DNA of 64,000 nucleotides from Priestia megaterium (GCF_009497655.1 NZ_CP023317.1:3191501-3255500); one strand, 5' to 3'; counted from the stretch's first letter, positions 45,312 to 55,589 are shown. Made by a program: numbers and translations. The notes: generated by a model not told the origin, from the letters alone.

Positions 45312-45726
45312 TCTCTGTTTCAACAACGTTCGATAAGCCATGTTTTGTACCTTTGTACTGCAAGCGATTTTAATCTCGTACTCAGGCGGTAATCATCTAT
45401 CTACGATTACGCATGTAATCGTCCGTCTCTCCGTTAAATTCCTTCAAGACAGTTCCCCTACCATTGTTTGGGTTTCTCGCTCGTGGGGTTTACCGCGTTC
45501 CACCTTTGCTGTTTCCAGCAAAGCTTCGTCACTGTGGCACTTTCAGGGATACTCGACCATATCCGAGGACTTAGGTGGTTTTTCCCGCCGTCAGCTAAGC
45601 TATAAGCCAAGCTGCCCTAGCTTATTTTTTCACTAGGCACGAACACTACGGGCATCTCAGCACCGTGCGAGCATGGACTTTCCTCTACATCAAATGATGC
45701 AGCAATTACCTGAACGTTATTTCAGA
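45312..45726 (-). ncRNA. rnpB: RNase P RNA, B-type
   Basis: Read on the minus strand it has the conserved pieces of Bacillus RNase P RNA in order: AACGTTCAGG at the 5' end (P1), GAGGAAAGTCCATGCTCGC, CGGTGCTGAGATGCCCGTAG, GCTGACGGC, GAAAGTGCCACAGTGACGAA, GTGGAACGCGGTAAACCCC, CGAGCGAGAAACCCAAA, AACGGAGAGA, AGATAGATGATTACCGCC, and AAAACATGGCTTATCGAACGTT closing P1. About 400 nt, the usual length. It makes the catalytic RNA that matures tRNA 5' ends. Exact ends are estimated. Frames on the opposite strand are shadows. Confidence 0.95.
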
Positions 45727-45738
45727 TCGTGTATGAGT

Positions 45739-45767
45739 AGTATATGCGTTTTAGCTTGCCGAATCAA
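45739..45767 (-). promoter_or_regulatory. rnpB promoter
   Basis: Minus strand: TTGATT (45762-45767), 17-bp spacer, TATACT (45739-45744), about 12-15 bp before the RNA start. Confidence 0.85.
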
Positions 45768-45965
45768 ATGTAACTTTTGGTATGGATTCCAATTCAATTT
45801 TTACAGCAAATTAAATAAAATAACTTGTTTCTGTACACTCTTTTTAGTAGGTGAATTACAAGCAAATTCAAGAAATGTTCTCTTCATCCATTTCTACGGG
45901 GGATACTTTGTTTCTTTGTAGAATATTCTATAAACCACATAAAAAGATGACAGAGGTGATGAAAC

Positions 45966-46784
45966 ATGAACGCTGAGTTAAAATTTGATTTTCATACCCA
46001 TCACGACCGATGCGGACATGCTCGCGGAACAATTCGAGATTATATAGAGGCATCTATTGATAAAGGCCTTGATATCATTGGGATTTCGGATCATTCTCCT
46101 TATTTTGCGAGCGAAGAAGACCAGCCGTTTCCTCACATTGCGATGGGAAAAAGCGCATTCTCCGGATATGTAGCTGAGATTTTGAAACTAAAAGAAGAAT
46201 ATAAACAGAAAATTGAAGTGCTGTTAGGCGTGGAGTCTGATTTCTTTCCCGAGCATGCGGAAATATATCAGAGCTACTATAAAAAATATCCGTTTGACTA
46301 CATAATCGGCTCTGTTCATCAAGTTGATGAAATCAGTATCTTTCATAAAACGCGTTGGGAAGGGCTTTCTCAAAAAGAAAAGCAGCGCACGAAAGAAACG
46401 TATTATCAATTAATTGAAGAATCCGCCCGGAGCAGAATGTTTCAAATCCTTGGCCATATTGATGCCATGAAAGGATTCTATCCCTCTTTTTCTTCTATCG
46501 AGACAGCTGTCATTGATCAGACGCTAAAAGTGATTTCGGCACATAACATTGCTATAGAAGTGAATACATCAGGCAAAACCAAAGACTGCGGAGGCTGGTA
46601 TCCTGCAGACGATATTTTAGAAAGAGCCCTGCACTACGGGGTACACATTACATTTGGTTCTGATGCTCATGACCTAGAGCGTATTGGCGACGACTTTGAA
46701 CTAGTAAAAAAGCGTCTTAAAGAAATCGGCTTTACGGATTGGGTCTTTTTTAGACAGAAAAAAATGCAGATGACACCTTTATAA
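45966..46784 (+). CDS. hisJ: PHP-domain histidinol-phosphatase
   Basis: 272 residues; ATG after ACAGAGGTGATGAAAC. PHP metal site: FDFHTHHDRCGHARG, SDHSPY, GVESDFFPEHAE, GSVHQVDE, LGHIDAMKGF, EVNTSGKTKDCGGWYP and GSDAHDLERIGDDF. Residue length and pattern fit HisJ/HisK, which removes phosphate from L-histidinol phosphate in histidine synthesis. It stands outside any his operon, as in other bacilli. Confidence 0.9.
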   Translation: MNAELKFDFHTHHDRCGHARGTIRDYIEASIDKGLDIIGISDHSPYFASEEDQPFPHIAMGKSAFSGYVAEILKLKEEYKQKIEVLLGVESDFFPEHAEIYQSYYKKYPFDYIIGSVHQVDEISIFHKTRWEGLSQKEKQRTKETYYQLIEESARSRMFQILGHIDAMKGFYPSFSSIETAVIDQTLKVISAHNIAIEVNTSGKTKDCGGWYPADDILERALHYGVHITFGSDAHDLERIGDDFELVKKRLKEIGFTDWVFFRQKKMQMTPL

Positions 46785-46810
46785 AACTTAAATAGACTCA
46801 CAATAAAAAT

Positions 46811-46866
46811 ATGCCTGAAGACACGCAGATGAAGGAACATCTCGTGTTTTCAGGCATGTGTTTTTT
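46811..46866. terminator. Bidirectional terminator after hisJ
   Basis: ATGCCTGAAGACACG ... CGTGTTTTCAGGCAT with T-runs on both sides. Confidence 0.85.
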
Positions 46867-46942
46867 ACTGAGAAACTTTGACTTTTGTAGATGAAGATAA
46901 ATCTTCTCTGTTCGTTTCAATTACTTGTTGTTTAGGCGTCAT
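46865..46942 (-). CDS. Possible 25-residue peptide
   Basis: Minus-strand ATG about 10 nt after AGGA opens MTPKQQVIETNREDLSSSTK and ends in KVSQ. A terminator lies right after the stop, which supports transcription. The peptide is polar and could be a small stress or spore protein, but it is short and no homologue is recalled. Confidence 0.35.
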   Translation of the reverse strand: MTPKQQVIETNREDLSSSTKVKVSQ

Positions 46943-47078
46943 TTTTTCATCGTCCTGACCTATCCTTATAGTTCCTCTACTATCTCCAACACTACTAAAT
47001 TCCTACATAAAATATCCACATTTCATTTCAACTGTGCTACATTTAACTAAAAATGCTTTCTTAATGAGGGATACAATT

Positions 47079-48659
47079 GTGAATTTAGATTTAACAGCTT
47101 ATATAACGCTTATCTGCACGTCTGGTGTTCTTAATCTATACTTATGTTTTTACGTATTTATTAAGCGTCACCACTACGCTAACATTGCGCATTTATTTAT
47201 TCTTCATACAGGTTTCACTACTATTTATTGTATGGGTGCGGCGTTTAGCTTACTATCCGTTAACCTCGGAGAAATGAAATTTTGGACCGCTATTCAATAC
47301 GTGGGCATGCCTTTTTCGCCTCCTGCAGGACTGCTGTTTGTTATGCAGTATGTCGGCATAAAAGTAAGGAAAAAACATATTTTCACCCTTTTTATCATTC
47401 CTTTTATTAGTTTGATTATGGTCGCAACAAATGACTGGCATCACCTTCATTACCGCGTGTTTGAAATTGATCCCGTTCTAGGTGCTCCTTACGTTCATCA
47501 AGAAATTGGACCATGGTACACAATTCACGGCATGTTCATCTTTTCGTCTATGTTCGTTGCTTTTTTGCTCGCCGTTTACCGCTGGAAAGAAACAGCCAAA
47601 GCTTATCGCCTGCAGTTAATTTCATTAATGGTCGGTCAATTAGTCCCTATCGTCACAGCTTTTATCTATTTAATGGGCTTTACGCCGCAGGGAATTGATC
47701 CAGTTCCGATGGTTTTATGGGTTTCTTCATTTTTATATTTATGGTCCATTAACTCATCGCGTATGTTTACAGTCATGCCCGTTGCGAAAGACGCGATATT
47801 TAACAGCATCAATGACGGTGTTATCGTGCTTGATGAATCCTACAGACTAATTGAATTTAATCTAGCGTCTAAAAACATGTTTCCGCAGCTAAAAAAGTCG
47901 ATGCTTGGAAAACATTTTGCTGATATTTGGGGGACGCTATCGGGCAGTTCATTTCCTTTTGCATTCGAAAATAAAAACAGCAGTCAAGAGCTGCAGCTTT
48001 TTTCTGAGGATCAATCTCCGTATACGTATCAAGTTCGCACTTCTCCTTTGCAGTATGCTAACAACAGTCACGGCTTGCTGCTTATTTTTACGGATATCAC
48101 GGAGCTAAAAAGACTTCAGCTAAAGCTTGAAAATCAAGCTTATTACGATGAGCTGACGCAAATTTATAATCGCAGGGCATTTTTTCAGCACAGCAAGCAA
48201 GCGTTCGATGAAGTAAAAAAGTCCGCATCTTCTTTTACACTTTTTTTACTTGATATTGATTATTTTAAAAAAGTGAACGATACGTATGGCCATTATACCG
48301 GCGATCAAGTGCTTGTACATGTCGTAAAAGCCTGCCAGTCCGTATTATCACAAGGAGCCCTTTTTGCTCGGTACGGCGGTGAAGAATTTGTACTCGCGCT
48401 AAAGGGCTATACTTTATCTCAAGGTGAAACGCTTGCTGAGCAAATTCGCCGTCACGTCGAGACTCACCCCTTACTGATTAATGAAGAAACCATTTCTGTT
48501 ACGCTAAGTCTTGGAGTAGCACAAGCGGAAAAACAAGAAAATGAAACGTTAGATGAGCTGTTGAATAAAGCAGATATCGCCCTGTACGCTGCCAAACAAA
48601 ACGGCCGCAACCAAGTACGTGTGTATGAAGAGAAAAAAGAAATACTAAAAAGAACCTGA
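47079..48659 (+). CDS. Diguanylate cyclase with 7TM sensor and PAS domain
   Basis: 526 residues from the GTG at 47079, after GAGGGATACAATT. The N-terminus (1-225) has seven TM helices of the histidine-kinase N-terminal 7TM type. Then a PAS domain (about 235-350: AIFNSINDGVIVLDESYRLIEFN) and a GGDEF domain (about 360-520) with DELTQIYNRRAF and active site RYGGEEF. No EAL domain. It should make c-di-GMP in response to a membrane or PAS signal. An inhibitory RxxD site is not obvious. A terminator follows. Confidence 0.9.
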   Translation: MNLDLTAYITLICTSGVLNLYLCFYVFIKRHHYANIAHLFILHTGFTTIYCMGAAFSLLSVNLGEMKFWTAIQYVGMPFSPPAGLLFVMQYVGIKVRKKHIFTLFIIPFISLIMVATNDWHHLHYRVFEIDPVLGAPYVHQEIGPWYTIHGMFIFSSMFVAFLLAVYRWKETAKAYRLQLISLMVGQLVPIVTAFIYLMGFTPQGIDPVPMVLWVSSFLYLWSINSSRMFTVMPVAKDAIFNSINDGVIVLDESYRLIEFNLASKNMFPQLKKSMLGKHFADIWGTLSGSSFPFAFENKNSSQELQLFSEDQSPYTYQVRTSPLQYANNSHGLLLIFTDITELKRLQLKLENQAYYDELTQIYNRRAFFQHSKQAFDEVKKSASSFTLFLLDIDYFKKVNDTYGHYTGDQVLVHVVKACQSVLSQGALFARYGGEEFVLALKGYTLSQGETLAEQIRRHVETHPLLINEETISVTLSLGVAQAEKQENETLDELLNKADIALYAAKQNGRNQVRVYEEKKEILKRT

Positions 48660-48691
48660 ACAGCACTGTTTCGGTTCTTTTTGCTTTTGAC
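48649..48691 (+). terminator. Terminator of the GGDEF gene
   Basis: AAAGAACC ... GGTTCTTTTTG hairpin overlapping the stop. Confidence 0.8.
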
Positions 48692-48803
48692 TAATATTCT
48701 TTCATTTATCAAGTAAAAGTGCGAAAAGACTTGATTTTGTTTATGTATTTGAAAACAGCTTATCCTATAAACTATATGTAGATCAAAAAAAGGAGAGATA
48801 GAG

Positions 48804-49565
48804 ATGAAGATTACACATATTCGAAATGCCACTTTACTTGTTGAATACGGGGGAAAAACGTTTTTAATTGATCCCATGTTAGCGAAGAAAGGAACGTACC
48901 CTCCTTTCCCAAATTCGATCAGACAAGATCAAAACAATCCTTTAGTAAGCTTACCGTTATCCGTTGAAGAGATTATTGAGGGTATTGATGCCGTAATTCT
49001 CACTCACCTTCATTTGGACCATTTTGACGATGCCGCTAAACAGGCGTTGCCAAACGATATCAAAATGTTCGTTCAAAATGAAGAAGATGCCGCAGTAGTA
49101 AGAGCTGATGGTTTTAAAAATGTAGAAGTACTAACAAAGAACACGGTCTTTGAAGGCATCCAATTATCCAAAACAAAAGGTGAACACGGAAGAGGAGAAA
49201 TTTTAAAGCGTACTGGTTTAGTATGCGGCGTTGTTTTTAAACACAAGAGCAAAAAAACGCTTTATGTAGCTGGAGATACGGTATGGTATTCCGCTGTTGA
49301 AGAAGAAATCAACACCCATCAACCGGATGTCATTATCGTAAACGGCGGCGATAATCAGTTTTTAGAAGGCGGTTCTCTTGTGATGGGGAAAGAAGATATT
49401 TACGAAGTACACAAAGTGGCCCCTCATGCTACGATTCTTTCTGTTCATATGGAAGCTGTAAATCACTGGGCGCTATCAAGAGAAGAGTTAAAAAGCTTTA
49501 TCAACGAAAAAGATATGGCGTCCCGCGTCTTTGTTCCAGATGATGGCGAGGTTTATACTTTTTAA
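48804..49565 (+). CDS. UlaG-like metallo-beta-lactamase-fold hydrolase
   Basis: 253 residues; ATG after AAGGAGAGATAGAG. MBL fold of the UlaG/COG2220 group: RNATLLVEYGGKTFLIDPML, metal site ILTHLHLDHFD, KKTLYVAGDTVWY and VHMEAVNHWALSREELKSF. Activity unknown; relatives hydrolyse lactones or phosphodiesters. Single gene with the hairpin of repeat copy C serving as terminator. Confidence 0.85.
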   Translation: MKITHIRNATLLVEYGGKTFLIDPMLAKKGTYPPFPNSIRQDQNNPLVSLPLSVEEIIEGIDAVILTHLHLDHFDDAAKQALPNDIKMFVQNEEDAAVVRADGFKNVEVLTKNTVFEGIQLSKTKGEHGRGEILKRTGLVCGVVFKHKSKKTLYVAGDTVWYSAVEEEINTHQPDVIIVNGGDNQFLEGGSLVMGKEDIYEVHKVAPHATILSVHMEAVNHWALSREELKSFINEKDMASRVFVPDDGEVYTF

Positions 49566-49574
49566 GAGAGAAGA

Positions 49575-49665
49575 TGAGACAAAAGTATTTAAGTTGAGGA
49601 AAGGTCCGAACGAGTTTGATTCTTGGGTGAGAATTAAACTCGTTCGGATTTTTTCATTGATGTAG
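49575..49665 (+). repeat. Composite repeat, copy C (module 1 only)
   Basis: GATGAGACAAAA lead, then TTGAGGAAAGGTCCGAACGA with AGTTTGATT / AATTAAACT and CGTTCGGATTTTTT. The hairpin and flanks match module 1 of copies B and D, but module 2 is absent. It doubles as a terminator for the UlaG-like gene. Confidence 0.85.
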
Positions 49666-49702
49666 TTATGTCTCCCTCTCTCTTTTATAGCTCTTTAATT
49701 TA

Positions 49703-50692
49703 TCAAGTAGTAGTCGTAGTAGCAACTGCTGAAGTGCTCGCAATAACCGCTAGCATAGCTGCTTGCTGAGCTTGAATAATGGTTTCAATCGTTGTATAGA
49801 TGCCCGTTTCGACCACTCTAGAATCCTTCAGTTTTTCACTGATAACCAAATTAACCCCCAGCATAACATTGATGTCTTTCTGCCATTTAAAAAGCTTGTC
49901 TGCGTTTAGCTGTTTCACTACTTCATGGATAAGTTCAATTTCAGTTTCTGGTTTTTCAAACAGTGCTAATAAGCCAATGACCGGGTAGTGCATCGCTTTT
50001 ACTTTCATACCTGCCGATTCACAGGCTTCTTTTACTGATACGCATCTTTCAATAAGTGTATCTGCATCTAAATTTTTATCGATTGAGAGAATATGACTTA
50101 AAAATTGAAGGTCATTTCCTTTTTTAAATCCATGCTGCGCCAATGTTGTATAGAAGTGTTCAATTTCATGCATGAGATCATCAGTAGACTCGCTCGTTTC
50201 AGCTAATAGAACGGCAAGAGGTACATCGCCGCTTGAAGTAAGGAAAAGATGCTTCTTTTTCATGCCTTGATAAATTTCTGCGGATCTTCGGACCATTTCT
50301 TTATGACTTCGGCTTGACTCATTCGACAGCATAGCCGAAGCCGCAATGTACGTAAACGCGCCTCTCGTAAATCCGCCTTGTATCAATTGATCATATACGT
50401 CAAGAAACTCATGAAACGTTTCTTTTGGATTCTCATAGCGAGTATCAAGCATAGCTGCTATTGTAAAACGCTGTGATGATTTTAACGTAGAAAACATCCC
50501 TACTTGATTTTTGATATAGTCGCTTAACTCGAGGTAATCCTGAAGCTTGAGCGGTTTACCTTTCACTGCATACATAGAAGCGATAGCCATAAACTGCTTG
50601 TGATCTGCCGCTTTCCATTTGAGCTCATTTTTTAAGCTGATATAAAAATCTCTATACTGATTTATTTTTTGTTGAATATTCCCTGGCACCAT
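49703..50692 (-). CDS. DUF4003 family protein
   Basis: 329 residues from the ATG at 50692, after AAAGGACGTGTTGAG; the 20-codon extension upstream lacks a site. DUF4003 features: KAADHKQFMAIASMYAVKGKPL, QGGFTRGAFTYIAASAML, SSGDVPLAVLLAE and the helix-rich HYPVIGLLALFEKPETE. The C-terminus ends in five Thr. All-helical and soluble, of unknown function. Confidence 0.85.
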   Translation of the reverse strand: MVPGNIQQKINQYRDFYISLKNELKWKAADHKQFMAIASMYAVKGKPLKLQDYLELSDYIKNQVGMFSTLKSSQRFTIAAMLDTRYENPKETFHEFLDVYDQLIQGGFTRGAFTYIAASAMLSNESSRSHKEMVRRSAEIYQGMKKKHLFLTSSGDVPLAVLLAETSESTDDLMHEIEHFYTTLAQHGFKKGNDLQFLSHILSIDKNLDADTLIERCVSVKEACESAGMKVKAMHYPVIGLLALFEKPETEIELIHEVVKQLNADKLFKWQKDINVMLGVNLVISEKLKDSRVVETGIYTTIETIIQAQQAAMLAVIASTSAVATTTTT

Positions 50693-50787
50693 CTCAACAC
50701 GTCCTTTATTAGGTGTTAGCTTATATACGTAACACTTCAACAAAAGTTTCAATATTTGGTAAATATTCTGCGCATTTATTGCAAAAA

Positions 50788-50819
50788 AAAGACCTCGGAA
50801 TATTCCGAGGTCTTTTTTT
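50788..50819. terminator. Bidirectional terminator
   Basis: AAAGACCTCGGAATATTCCG paired with itself as a near-perfect palindrome, T-runs on both sides. Confidence 0.92.
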
Positions 50820-50834
50820 GTTCAGTTCTATTTA

Positions 50835-51632
<798 letters not shown>

Positions 51633-51662
51633 CTACTTTTCCTGCGTGATATGTCTTGTTAT

Positions 51663-51685
51663 ACTGTATTAATTATAGATACAGT
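51663..51685 (-). promoter_or_regulatory. Operator-like inverted repeat of gdh
   Basis: ACTGTAT ... ATACAGT (9-bp spacer) overlapping a minus-strand TATAAT (51672-51677). The -35 is poor. Confidence 0.5.
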
Positions 51686-51779
51686 TTAAGTTTTAAAAAG
51701 AGAATAAACATTTTTCTATCTCTTCTTTCTCAAACTGTCATTCATTTAAAAAGTAACAAATTCACTTTTGTTTCTTTTC

Positions 51780-51794
51780 GTTACTTATCGTAAC
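51780..51794. promoter_or_regulatory. YodB-like palindrome
   Basis: GTTACTTATCGTAAC. It shares GTTACT...TAAC with the azoreductase operators at 61363 and 61603. It lies 270 bp upstream of the nitroreductase start and upstream of its promoter, so its role is uncertain. Confidence 0.35.
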
Positions 51795-51938
51795 CAAGAG
51801 AAATAAAGTAGTCAAACTTTTTGTTTGATCATTTTTATCATTTCTTTTTTCCTTACTCTCTTTATAGTTGTTTGTTCACTGGAGAATGATTCTTCACACT
51901 TCCAATTCACACCACTTCAAAAGTTTAAACTTTTTCCC

Positions 51939-51989
51939 TTGCAATTCTTAAATCAATGTATTATATTGTTGATGTATCAATTATTGATA
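51939..51989 (+). promoter_or_regulatory. Promoter and operator of the nitroreductase-ALDH unit
   Basis: TTGCAA (51939-51944), 17-bp spacer, TATATT (51962-51967). The perfect palindrome TATCAAT-T-ATTGATA (51975-51989) covers the start point, a good repressor site. Confidence 0.65.
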
Positions 51990-52063
51990 TGTCAAACAAT
52001 TGTCCACAATCAAAAATATGGAAATGACAATAAATATGTTTAACGCCTAAAAAGAAAGGAATA

Positions 52064-52696
52064 ATGACTATGACTACAAAAGACTTTAACGAAATTGCTT
52101 TAAAACGTCGTTCAATTAAAAAATATGATCCTTCAATAAAAATTAGCCGTGAGGAAATGGAGGAAATTCTTACAGAAGCTATGCGCGCTCCTTCTTCTGT
52201 TAATATGCAGCCGTGGCGCTTTGTTGTAATTGAAACGCCGGAAGGAAAAGAAAAGCTAGCTGAACTTGCGAAATTTAACAGTGAACAAGTTCATACATCT
52301 TCAGCTGTTATTGCCGTGTTTGGTGATATGAATAACGTTGAATATGCAGATGAGATTTTCGGCAAGGCCGTAGAGCTTGGCTATATGCCTCAAGACATTA
52401 AAGAACAGCAGCTAAATTTCTTTAAGCCGATTTACGAAAACATGCCAAAAGCAGATATGAAAGACATCGTGCTGATCGATTCAGGTCTTGTATCTATGCA
52501 GCTTATGCTTGTTGCTCGTGCTCACGGGTATGATACAAATCCAATTGGCGGATACGAAAAACACTTAATTGCAGAAGCATTCGGTCTAGATAAAGAACGT
52601 TATCTTCCAATTATGCTTATCTCAATCGGAAAAGCAGCAAGCGAAGGCCATGCTTCTTACCGTTTACCGGTCAATACGGTTACGACTTGGAAATAA
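52064..52696 (+). CDS. Nitroreductase-family oxidoreductase
   Basis: 210 residues; ATG after AAAGAAAGGAATA. FMN-binding features: ALKRRSIKKYDPSIKISREEMEEILTEAMRAPSSVNMQPWRFVVIE, and near the end GYDTNPIGGYEKHLIAEAFGLDKERYLPIMLISIGK. NAD(P)H-dependent reduction of nitro compounds or quinones. It precedes an aldehyde dehydrogenase by 60 bp on the same strand; the unit would detoxify reactive electrophiles. Confidence 0.9.
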   Translation: MTMTTKDFNEIALKRRSIKKYDPSIKISREEMEEILTEAMRAPSSVNMQPWRFVVIETPEGKEKLAELAKFNSEQVHTSSAVIAVFGDMNNVEYADEIFGKAVELGYMPQDIKEQQLNFFKPIYENMPKADMKDIVLIDSGLVSMQLMLVARAHGYDTNPIGGYEKHLIAEAFGLDKERYLPIMLISIGKAASEGHASYRLPVNTVTTWK

Positions 52697-52756
52697 GCAG
52701 CTAGTTCTATTCAATAAGTAAAGAGCTAAAAATGTGAAGTAAAAGGAGACTTTCTG

Positions 52757-54061
52757 ATGAATAACTATCAAGAACTTACAAAAAAACAGCTTTCATTCTT
52801 CAACAGCGGTAAAACAAAAGACGTTGCGTTCCGTATCGAAACGCTAAAAAAATTAAGAGAACTTGTGGTGCGTCATGAAGAGGACATTTTAAAAGCAGTA
52901 AAAGCTGACCTTAACAAACCAGAAATGGAAGCAAAACGTGCAGAAGTTGGTCTTGTGCTAAGCGAAATCGACTTTGCAGTTGAGAATCTTGCAGAATGGG
53001 CATCGCCAAAAGAAGTAGAAACACCATCTACTCACGCTGGAGCAAAAAGCTACATTTATCAAGATCCATACGGTTTAGCTCTAGTGATTGCACCTTGGAA
53101 CTATCCGTTCCAACTTGCTGTCTCACCGGTAGTAGGCGCGATTGCTGCAGGTAACTGCGTGGTGTTAAAACCTTCTGAATTAACACCTCATACGTCAAGC
53201 CTTCTTGCTAAGATGTTTAATGAAAACTTTCCTGAAGAATACTTGACTGTAGTCGAAGGTGAAGTGGAAACAAGCACGGCTTTACTAAAAGAAAACTTTG
53301 ATTACATCTTCTTTACAGGAAGTACAATGGTCGGCAAAATTGTAGCAGAAGCTGCAGCTAAACATTTAACGCCTGTTACGCTAGAACTAGGCGGAAAAAG
53401 TCCTACAATTGTACACGAAGATGCTAATATTGAAGAAGCAGCTAAACGCATTGCGCGTGGTAAATTTGCAAATGCTGGTCAAACTTGCGTAGCGCCAGAC
53501 TACATTCTTGTTCAGCGAAATGTAAAAGACGAGCTGCTAGCTAACCTAAAAGCAGTCGTAACAAACACATACGGTGAAGATGTTTCACAAAACCTAGACT
53601 TCCCTCACGTAGTGAGCGAAAAGCATTTTGATCGTCTTAGCAGCTTCTTAACAAACGGAGATATCGTTTTTGGAGGCAAAACGGATCGTTCTCGTCTGTT
53701 TATTGAACCAACTGTTCTTGACAACATCTCATGGGAAGATGATGTGATGCAAGATGAAATCTTTGGACCAATTCTTCCAGTCATCGTATACGATGAAATC
53801 TCAGAAGTAATCCAAGCAATCGTCAAACGTCCAAAACCATTAGCACTTTATCTTTTCTCTGAAGATGAAGCTGTTCAAGATCACATTTTAAACAGCGTGT
53901 CATTTGGCGGCGGTTCTATTAACGATACAATTAACCATATGACATCTCACTACCTTCCATTTGGCGGCGTTGGTGACAGCGGAATGGGTGCGTATCACGG
54001 AAAAGCAAGCTTTGATACATTTTCACATGCTAAAAGCATCTTAAAACGTTCAAATAAATAA
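52757..54061 (+). CDS. Class 3-type aldehyde dehydrogenase
   Basis: 434 residues, slightly shorter than the usual 450-460; ATG after AAAAGGAGACTTTCTG. Motifs: APWNYPFQLAVSP, FFTGSTMVGKIV, catalytic Glu in LELGGKSP, catalytic Cys in AGQTCVAPDY, DEIFGPILPV and LPFGGVGDSGMGAYHGK. Oxidises aldehydes to acids with NAD(P). Shares a promoter with the nitroreductase. Confidence 0.92.
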   Translation: MNNYQELTKKQLSFFNSGKTKDVAFRIETLKKLRELVVRHEEDILKAVKADLNKPEMEAKRAEVGLVLSEIDFAVENLAEWASPKEVETPSTHAGAKSYIYQDPYGLALVIAPWNYPFQLAVSPVVGAIAAGNCVVLKPSELTPHTSSLLAKMFNENFPEEYLTVVEGEVETSTALLKENFDYIFFTGSTMVGKIVAEAAAKHLTPVTLELGGKSPTIVHEDANIEEAAKRIARGKFANAGQTCVAPDYILVQRNVKDELLANLKAVVTNTYGEDVSQNLDFPHVVSEKHFDRLSSFLTNGDIVFGGKTDRSRLFIEPTVLDNISWEDDVMQDEIFGPILPVIVYDEISEVIQAIVKRPKPLALYLFSEDEAVQDHILNSVSFGGGSINDTINHMTSHYLPFGGVGDSGMGAYHGKASFDTFSHAKSILKRSNK

Positions 54062-54062
54062 A

Positions 54063-54100
54063 GAAAAAGCCGAAGTCAGCGTCTGACTTCGGCTTTTTTT
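54063..54100 (+). terminator. Terminator of the ALDH unit
   Basis: AAAGCCGAAGTCAG ... CTGACTTCGGCTTTTTTT. Confidence 0.9.
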
Positions 54101-55469
54101 ATTCTTTCATTTGTTTGGCGATTTGTTCATACTGCTCTTCTTTTTTTGTGGAAACCGCTAAATCGCAAAGAATATGTAAAAAATATTTTTTATCTTGAAC
54201 AAATAAATACTCTTCTTCAAAGCCTTTAGAAATGTAGACGGCGAACTCCCAGATGTCGTCATAATAAGCTGGCCCAATGGCCTCAGCGAGATTTCCAAGC
54301 GTTTTGAGCAGCTCCATCGTAATGATAATATTCCGTCTCGCATAGTGCCGGATATTCGCAAATCCATCATATAAAAAGTCCTCAAACTTTTTGTCAGGGA
54401 TCACCATTCGTATCACGCCTTTATCATCAACTAAGTAAGAAGAAAATTGACTCGCGGCACAAATTTCCCGAAGAATATCGCTAATTTGGTGAATGGAGTT
54501 AACTGCCGTTTTGAAGTCATCATTTCCTAGTGATTTAATCGCCATCTCCACAAACTTGGTAATAATATACGTCGTGTCTTGAATATCAGTCTGGGATTTC
54601 CCTACATGGATATATTGGTGAAAGACGGTGCAATCCATTTCATCGTGCTCTGTCGAATCTCTATGCCAATAATAAAACAATACGGTTCCGCTGAGCACAT
54701 AATCCCCTACTTCACGCTCCATTTTTATCACTAAATTATGCTCTTTGGCACAGTGAATCAATTGGCTGTAGTTCAACGTTTGAATATAGCCAGATGTTTG
54801 AATACATACCGGCTTTTTCTCTCCTTCTGGAAAGGAAAATTGTTCGCTATGACTAGACTGCGTTCGATGAATCTCCAGTTCCTCGCGAATCGTTGTCTTA
54901 ATCGCTTTTATGGACGCTGTTTTCATCGATTGAGTCATATGATTTACTTGCAGCCACTTAACAGAATGATTAATGAAGTAGACAAACGTGCCCGCACTAA
55001 AAACAGAAAGGGCTGTCGTCACAAAGGGAATCGCAAAATATCCGTCTACTTGAGAGCTGTTTAAAAATAGAAAGACAAAAAGTGTATACAAAAAACTCCC
55101 TATAAAAATACCTAAAATTCGCTGAGTAGACTTAGAAGAAGCAAAGTTTTTTAACACGCGAGGAGAAAACTGAGCTGCAAATGATGTAAACACAACAAGC
55201 ATTAAATTAAAGGTAAATGTGGTAATCGATAAAATCCCGGGCATAATCGTACTCACTAACGTATTCGTTAAATCCATGTTGATTGAAAAAAATGAAGGGA
55301 CCTTCTCTCCTACTTTGCAATAATAGTCAAGAAACAGCGTCAGTGCAGCTAAAAGAACAGAAAAGAAAGCATAAATTAAGGGACTAAACCAGATTTGACT
55401 AGTTAACTCATCTTTAAACGCGCGAGGAGAAAGCTGTTTCCTTGCAGCTATCCATCTAAATGTATTCAT
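54099..55469 (-). CDS. DUF2254 membrane protein
   Basis: 456 residues. Four TM helices in the first 165 residues (LIYAFFSVLLAALTLFLDYY, TIMPGILSITTFTFNLMLVVFTSFA, ILGIFIGSFLYTLFVFLF, FVTTALSVFSAGTFVYFIN), then a long soluble part including VQTSGY-like QTSGYIQTLNYSQLI and QTDIQDTTYIITKFVEMAIKSL. DUF2254 proteins are predicted membrane proteins of unknown function. Single gene. Confidence 0.88.
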   Translation of the reverse strand: MNTFRWIAARKQLSPRAFKDELTSQIWFSPLIYAFFSVLLAALTLFLDYYCKVGEKVPSFFSINMDLTNTLVSTIMPGILSITTFTFNLMLVVFTSFAAQFSPRVLKNFASSKSTQRILGIFIGSFLYTLFVFLFLNSSQVDGYFAIPFVTTALSVFSAGTFVYFINHSVKWLQVNHMTQSMKTASIKAIKTTIREELEIHRTQSSHSEQFSFPEGEKKPVCIQTSGYIQTLNYSQLIHCAKEHNLVIKMEREVGDYVLSGTVLFYYWHRDSTEHDEMDCTVFHQYIHVGKSQTDIQDTTYIITKFVEMAIKSLGNDDFKTAVNSIHQISDILREICAASQFSSYLVDDKGVIRMVIPDKKFEDFLYDGFANIRHYARRNIIITMELLKTLGNLAEAIGPAYYDDIWEFAVYISKGFEEEYLFVQDKKYFLHILCDLAVSTKKEEQYEQIAKQMKE

Positions 55470-55589
55470 ATAAAACCTTCCTTTTTATTTGTAAATCTCT
55501 AACTTTTTTCTTAGTTCCCTTAATTTTTCTAATTATGCTTATACAATGGAAAAAATCTATTTTTTAAGATATAGGCACACAACGCAAAA

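Noticed and set aside
45340-45921. Two plus-strand ORFs of 82-98 codons
   Set aside because: They are antisense to RNase P RNA or lie in its promoter region and have no ribosome-binding sites; the conserved RNA explains the sequence.
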